Origin: Goniomonas avonlea
Lineage: Eukaryota; Cryptophyceae; Goniomonadida; Goniomonadaceae
Assembly: GCA_003573635.1 (NCBI GenBank)
Contig: QUTJ01031532.1
Location: 1 to 12,519 of the forward strand
Direction of reading: 5' to 3'
DNA length: 12,519 bases
Shown here: positions 8,901-12,519 of the stretch, in pieces
Layout: each line of letters opens with the position of its first letter
Numbering within the stretch: the stretch's first letter is position 1
Notes under the pieces: model-generated
The model's database searches: none
Seen by the model: the letters and a program-made list of their open reading frames with translations, nothing else
Told to the model about the DNA's origin: nothing
Translations under genes and position numbers: made by a program

Positions 8901-9713
8901 GACAAATATTCATAAAACATCTTCTCCGGGTTCTCACTTCCCAAATCTTCTGGGGTGGTGTCTGTAGAGACCTTTTCTTCATACTGCAGACTCATGTCAG
9001 AGGTTGATCTACAAACTCTTTCGCAATCGTGCCTCGAGCAACTCCACCAGCCAGAAGAGCGCCGCCAGGAGAGCTGGCCAGGCGTGCGGCGCACCGCAAG
9101 CAGACATATTACTCTTGCTAATTTGGAAGGGGTACCTGTTGTCTGTGAGTATGGTCGCACTGAAGACCTGTAATGGCACTCACTTCAGGCGGCGGAACAG
9201 CGCAGGAACTTCTTCTTCGTACTTTGGCCCAAACTTGAAATTGGGGTCGATTTGGCGATAGAGAAACAAAAGAATTGCCAGAAAATCTTTTGTCGACGGA
9301 GCACCAAGCTGCTTGACCGAGACGGGCTTATCATAGCCGTGCGACACGAGGTACTCGATCAGCCGATGAATTGCGGCGTTTTTAAATGCGGCGTCCTTAA
9401 TTTGCCTGGGATCATCTGACGCTTTGGACTGCCCTCCCCCTTGTTGCGATGAGAGGGTCGACCTTCTTCCAGGTGCAAGTGAATTGCGGCCTCCGGAAGA
9501 TGTGGGCCTCGCGGTGCCGGCCATGGAGGCTCGAGCCCCAAGGGAGCTGTTTCGCGCCCCGATGGAAGCCCTTCCCCCGATCGTCATGCGCTGAGGATTC
9601 GGCTTTACTGTTTGAGCCATCCTCTGTGGCCCTCCAGTCGATTGCCGCGAGTTCATCGTGCTTGCGCTGACCGCACCGAGCGCTGTGCGTGCTGCCATTT
9701 CGAAGAATTTCAA
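5985..9713 (-). CDS. NDC80: kinetochore protein NDC80/HEC1
   Basis: This is the NDC80 subunit of the kinetochore complex that binds microtubules in mitosis. I reconstruct twelve exons on the minus strand: 9713-9184, 9135-9043, 8990-8830, 8778-8669, 8614-8491, 8397-8273, 8178-8089, 7820-7656, 7311-7129, 6883-6753, 6532-6430, 6044-5985. They join in frame to 1875 nt, or 624 residues; human NDC80 is about 640. Residues 1-100 are a basic, Ser/Thr-rich tail with repeated R-x-S/T sites (RAS, RNS, RRST), the kind of site Aurora B phosphorylates in the family. The calponin-homology domain is about 103-215: it includes DPRQIKDAAFKNAAIHRLIE, KDFLAILLFLYRQIDPNF, EEVPALFRRLKYPFQIS and APHAWPALLAALFWLV. 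Next comes EKMFYEYLSKSYDAFFRGED, typical of NDC80, then a long coiled coil to the end. The start could instead be the Met at 9698. The exon 2/3 junction is ambiguous, and the last acceptor lies in a duplicated segment. Identity is firm; some exon borders are not. Confidence 0.93.
6040..6153 (-). repeat. duplicated 3' splice-site segment in the last NDC80 intron
   Basis: The same 23 bp occurs at 6040-6062 and 6131-6153, 91 bp apart. On the coding strand it runs from ACCAACGTGATCCTGCAG into GAGAA. The copy nearest the 3' end gives the acceptor CTGCAG used before the last exon (GAG AAA CTG ..., EKLEECEE). The other copy gives an equally good CTGCAG but leads into pyrimidine-rich DNA. The 91-bp offset is not a multiple of three. 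Confidence 0.75.
6168..6440 (-). repeat. 81-bp-class tandem array of 5' splice-site-like units, NDC80 last intron
   Basis: Two short motifs alternate. On the plus strand, motif A (CTCATACCCGAATATCC-like) starts at 6168, 6249, 6330 and 6395. Motif B (CTCACCTGAATATGCTTGTC-like) starts at 6196, 6280, 6361 and 6423. Successive spacings are 81, 81, 65 and 84, 81, 62 bp. On the transcript strand, motif B reads AGGACAAGCATATTCAG then GTGAG. This matches the true exon end AAGCTGCACATTCAG with donor GTATGAG at 6430/6429, which is the last B copy. A run of 16 C lies at 6310-6325. Confidence 0.75.
6569..6645 (+). repeat. seven perfect copies of 11-bp purine repeat GAGGGAGGAGA
   Basis: Seven exact head-to-tail copies of GAGGGAGGAGA lie inside the NDC80 intron 6752-6533, followed by degenerate G/A-rich DNA to about 6730. 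In the transcript this is a C/U-rich tract, and it begins about 37 bp before the intron's acceptor. Confidence 0.9.
6952..7042 (-). repeat. degenerate partial copy of NDC80 exon 9 within the following intron
   Basis: On the minus strand this reads EAIEALKVALAN and closely matches EAIEALKDALAK of the real exon (7311-7129; matching part about 7203-7123). The DNA similarity continues through the GAGAAGGAG at the exon's end. The copy carries an insertion of about 14 nt and has CTGGGTG where the real donor has GTGGGTG, so the splice donor looks destroyed. It lies in the intron 7128-6884 and appears to be a decayed tandem duplication of the exon's 3' half. Confidence 0.75.
7395..7555. repeat. CACTCTCAC-type minisatellite in NDC80 intron
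   Basis: Irregular copies of GCACTCTCACCCACCC and AGACACGCTGGCCCGCAC lie in the NDC80 intron 7655-7312. A 52-bp stretch from 7461 matches 11661-11712 with about two differences. A short CAGA microsatellite follows at about 7586-7605. In the transcript the array is G/U-rich. Confidence 0.8.
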
Positions 9714-9796
9714 ACGCCTGTGTTCCCTCTATCATATGTACGGCTGTAACTGTCGAACGCTAGCGACATTCGCTAACTGCAAAACTTGCGTCTCAG
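9714..9796. promoter_or_regulatory. 83-bp bidirectional intergenic promoter region
   Basis: This is the whole gap between the NDC80 start codon (minus strand) and the start codon of the helical-protein gene (plus strand). Two TAACTG motifs, which fit the general MYB-binding consensus YAACNG, lie at 9747-9752 and 9774-9779. They flank a perfect palindrome CGCTAGCG (9758-9765) set inside TGTCG/CGACA arms. No TATA box is evident. Divergent transcription from one compact promoter is inferred from the layout; true transcription starts could lie further into either gene. Confidence 0.6.
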
Positions 9797-11240
9797 ATGG
9801 AGGCGGTTGTGGAGAGCCCGTCGGAGTCCCCGTTTCCCTCGTCCTCCCCAGTTGCCGCTTTCGGCAAATTCGAGTCCAGCAGAACAGTAGCCGCGGACAC
9901 ATTGGTAATGACAGGCCAAGTGCCCGGAGGCTCCCCAGAGTGCTCTCCGCAATCTGCCCGAAACCCGAGACCGAAGAGTGCCCGCAGTCGTGGCGCAGAC
10001 ATGAAGCGCAACCCTGTACCTTTCAGCAACCAAATGCCACGCCCTTTTCTAATGTCCTCTACCCCTGCGCACCGAGCTCAGTCCGCGAACAAATGGATGC
10101 AAGTTGATCTTAGGGCGCATTTGCAAGACGACCACCTTCGCCGCCACCGGAAGTTGAAACGTGAACGGGTGGGTCTTGAGTTATTTCTTCATTAAGAAAG
10201 GGTCGTTTGACTGTTCCCCAAAGGAGAAGGTCCTGTTTCATGTGGCTCCTGAGATTGCGACGAATGCTGAGAAGTTCACCAGTGTGCTGCGGTTCACCAA
10301 CGATCTGGTCACATGTGAAACGTTTGAGTAAGTTCCCTCGCGCTTTTTCTTTCTTGTTGGTCCATCAGAAACTTACTCCCAAGCAGCCAGATGCGGCGGC
10401 GTGCGGAGATGAAGACAAACGAGGAAGTCCTGAACGCCTTGTCTGATCTCGTCGTCCTGAAGCACCCGTTGAATTACACAGCTGCAAGACTCCTGTCCAT
10501 CTTAGCAACTGTTCCCAAACTCCGGGCACTTATGGGTGCGTTAATTTTCGCTTTGTGATCTGAGAATGGCTCTTATCCTGTCACCTTGGATGGTTGTCAC
10601 GCCGTATTTACGTAAGCCCGCAGCTCGCCAGTCGGATTGTATGGAAAACATCATCGCTGCCTTGGGATCTTGCGACATTGAAGATGACCAGCTTCAAAGA
10701 TTCGTCCTTGACACCCTTCTGGAGCTGACCCAGGAACGTGAAGCGAGAACCCACCTGAGCACTCGCAGCGCAACGCTCTCAATTGTCCGCCTTCTACAGG
10801 CTCGAGGAAACGACATGTCGTGGCCAGCCAGGTGCGTTGTCTTGGCTAAAACTTTTTTTGTGATCCAGGCTAGTCACGTTTTCTGGGAGTATCTCTGGTG
10901 GGTTTTCAGGAACGCTGCCAACACATCCCGGATCCGTGGCTTTCTACTCACTCTTCCGGCTCGAATCCTCTCCCCCCTCACTCTCCCATCCAGCGCGCGT
11001 CACAAAGCCGTTCTCATGGCCACCAAAGCCCTCGCCCACAAACGCGGACGCCAGACCTGCATCGACGTGCAGCTGCTCTATGTCGTCATGGACATCCGCA
11101 ACGCAATCCAGCTCTCCAACTCCCCGCTGACCAAAGCCGAGGCTGCGTCTCTCGCCTTCTTACACAAGGAGCTTCGGTTTTGGGAGAACGTGAACAGGCA
11201 GAGTCAATTAGACGGTGTTGTGCCCCCAAAGCGAGCCTAG
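9797..11240 (+). CDS. unidentified helical, possibly armadillo-like protein
   Basis: I reconstruct five exons: 9797-10168, 10224-10327, 10387-10535, 10624-10831 and 10910-11240. Introns are 55, 59, 88 and 78 nt with GT-AG ends, and all phases agree; the product is about 387 residues. The first about 95 residues are Ser/Pro/Arg-rich and probably disordered. The next part is basic (KWMQVDLRAHL, RRHRKLKRER). From about residue 160 it is a series of amphipathic helices, for example EEVLNALSDLVVLKHPLNY, AARLLSILATVPKLRALM, LQRFVLDTLLELTQERE and CIDVQLLYVVMDIRNAIQL. These look like alpha-helical repeats of armadillo/HEAT type, but I recognise no named family. No signal peptide or membrane segment is seen. 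The last intron (10832-10909) is 78 nt without a stop, so a 26-residue-longer isoform is possible. The gene is head-to-head with NDC80, so a cell-cycle role is possible but only inferred. Confidence 0.75.
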
Positions 11241-11516
11241 CTACACCAGCGGCCGGGTTGATTCCGGAAATGTATCGACAGGCAGGTGCAGTGTGGTCAT
11301 TTGATTACGGCTGGCTCCGTTTGATTACTCTGCTAGCGCCTCGCACTCTTCGAGAACGTGAACAGGCAGAGCCGATTGGACGGTGTTGTGCCCCCAAAGC
11401 GACTCTAGTCTACTTCTTTTCAACCAGCGGCCGGGTTGATTACGGAGAGCGGGCACGTGCGATTGTAGTCATTTGATTACGGCGGGTTCCGTTTGATTCC
11501 TGCTGGCTCCTCTCAA
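11184..11516 (+). repeat. 168-bp tandem duplication covering the 3' end of the helical-protein gene
   Basis: Unit 1 (11184 to about 11350) starts in the last 57 bp of the coding region and runs into the 3' UTR. Unit 2 (11352 to about 11516) repeats it with small changes. Both units encode ENVNRQS, then LDGVVPPKR, and a stop. Both then share CCAGCGGCCGGGTTGATT and GTCATTTGATTACGG. The second unit is downstream of the gene's stop and is not translated in the predicted mRNA. Confidence 0.85.
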
Positions 11517-11536
11517 GTAGGCACTAGTGCCTTGAG
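11512..11536. other. palindrome containing the transposon terminal repeat
   Basis: The site reads CTCAAG, TAGGCACTAGTGCC, TTGAG and is nearly perfectly palindromic with one extra T. Positions 11515-11527 are identical to the 13-bp right end of the 4110-4542 element. It sits directly after the second copy of the 168-bp duplication. It may be a transposon remnant or two ends joined at CTAG. Confidence 0.6.
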
Positions 11537-11619
11537 ACTGGCTTGGGAGGCCTCTTGTAAACATGTACTCTACATTCTCTTGTCTGCGCGGTTTCTCTCA
11601 GAACCAACACCCATGCAGT

Positions 11620-12005
11620 ACACGCTCGCACGCGGCACGCACACTCTCACACCACACACCGACGCACTCTCACCCACCCAGACACGCTCGCACGCACACT
11701 CTCACACCACACACCCGCGCACTCTCACCCACCCAGACACGCTAGCACGCACTCTCCCACACCACACACCCGCGCACTCTCACCCACCCAGACACGCTCG
11801 CACGCACGCACCTCACACCACGCACGCGTGCACGCACTCTACCGACGTGGCACACGCACACGCGCACTCTCACCACACCTACACACCCACGCACTCTCAC
11901 CACACCTACACACCCACGCACTCTCACCACACCTACACACCCACGCACTCTCACACCTACACACCCACGCACTCTCACCCACACACAGCCACCCACCCAC
12001 ACGCT
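11620..12005 (+). repeat. composite minisatellite (55-bp and 27-bp units)
   Basis: GCACTCTCACCCACCCAGAC recurs at 11664, 11719 and 11774, a 55-bp period. After a short irregular stretch, GCACTCTCACCACACCTA recurs at 11864, 11891 and 11918 with a 27-bp period, followed by GCACTCTCAC at 11945 and 11969. The first part shares its unit with the NDC80 intron array at 7395-7555. Long His/Thr/Ser open frames across it are produced by the repeat and are not genes. Confidence 0.88.
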
Positions 12006-12035
12006 CTACCTCATGTTGCGTTCCAAACGAAGCGT

Positions 12036-12187
12036 GATCGTTCATAACACAAGTTGTTTCTGAAAGTCTGAGCAACTGCACCGGATGCCGCTATCGTTGT
12101 AGCGATCGTTCATAGGTACCAACCGCGATAACACAAGTGGTTTCTGAAAGTCTGCGTGACTGCACCGGATGCCGCTATCGTTGGAGC
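12036..12187 (+). repeat. two-copy tandem repeat, 68 and 84 bp
   Basis: Each unit begins GATCGTTCATA and contains AACACAAGT, TTTCTGAAAGTCTG, and ACTGCACCGGATGCCGCTAT followed by CGTTG. Unit 1 is 12036-12103 and unit 2 is 12104-12187; unit 2 has about 16 extra bases after the first 11. A third GATC start at 12188 diverges at once. Confidence 0.85.
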
Positions 12188-12519
12188 GATCACACGCGAC
12201 ATTTGCCGAGCGACGTTCGTCAGCAACGTGGCGATTTCGAATACAAATGTAGCGATTTTTGGGCCAACCGGTGCTTTGCCCATCCACTAGCGGTCCAAGT
12301 GGCGATAAACGTAGTGGTTCGGCTGGAACAGTATTTGCACACAGGAGGTCCAAGACAGCGTGTCACGTCAGGTCTGTGTTGTCCATCCCAGACCGAACAT
12401 TGACAGCCTCTGTTGGAGTGTCTGCAGGGCTTCGAGGCTTCTTCCTCCTCTTGTTCTCTGACACAGGAGCACACAGTCGGTGTGTGTCACGTTAGCGTCA
12501 GGTCTGTGTTGTCCATCCC
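12188..12519. other. window end, no gene seen, 130-bp-spaced repeat
   Basis: I see no convincing coding frame. GTCAGGTCTGTGTTGTCCAT followed by CCC occurs at 12367-12389 and again at 12497-12519, each preceded by TGTCACGT. The period is about 130 bp, and the second copy is cut by the window edge, so a tandem array may continue beyond it. Confidence 0.6.

Noticed and set aside
10898-11476. 192-residue plus-strand frame overlapping the helical-protein gene's last exon
   Set aside because: It is a shifted frame of that exon that stays open through the 168-bp duplication; its composition is Arg/Gln/Ser-rich, while the other frame has the coherent helices.
11864-11990. Regular 27-bp repeats resembling a CRISPR array
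   Set aside because: The units abut without unique spacers, are CA/CT low-complexity, and lie in a eukaryotic genome with spliced genes. This is a minisatellite.
11493-12047. 184-residue open frame rich in His-Thr-Ser repeats
   Set aside because: It is created by the minisatellite having a period divisible by three. It has no start context or domain, and the opposite strand is open in the same way.

Overview
The window is nuclear DNA of a microbial eukaryote. Every confident gene is split by very short GT-AG introns, mostly 43-59 nt, and the gene set is eukaryotic: a SHAQKYF-class MYB factor, a kinetochore NDC80 subunit, a prolyl-4-hydroxylase-like oxygenase, and a secretory protein with a ubiquitin-like fold. 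SHAQKYF MYBs are typical of plants, algae and several protist groups, so an alga or related protist is my best guess. I cannot resolve the lineage from the sequence. Coordinates for spliced genes are my own exon reconstructions, checked by phase at each junction.

Layout. 1-57: possible 3' end of an upstream gene. 58-862: no recognisable gene. 863-1891 (+): two-exon MYB gene. 1892-2430: convergent 3' intergenic stretch. 2431-3279 (-): three-exon (possibly four) gene for a signal-peptide protein that joins a SIL1-like sequence block to a ubiquitin-like domain. 3280-4637: divergent intergenic region with microsatellites and a 433-bp terminal-inverted-repeat element (4110-4542). 4638-5452 (+): two-exon prolyl-4-hydroxylase-like gene. 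5985-9713 (-): twelve-exon NDC80/HEC1 gene, 624 predicted residues. 9797-11240 (+): five-exon gene for a helical, possibly armadillo-like protein, head-to-head with NDC80 across only 83 bp. 11184-12519: repeat-rich DNA with no gene.

The most unusual feature is the repeat biology around NDC80. The 5' introns are 48-54 nt. The five 3' introns are 220-385 nt, and four of those five carry visible repeats or duplications: a partial exon copy, a CACTCTCAC minisatellite, an 11-bp purine repeat, and an array of copies of the exon's own 5' splice-site region with a duplicated 3' splice-site region. The same minisatellite unit recurs 4 kb away beyond the neighbouring gene. The 3' end of that neighbour is itself tandemly duplicated.

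The genes do not form one pathway. The only linkage that suggests shared function is the NDC80 / helical-protein head-to-head pair, which probably shares a promoter.
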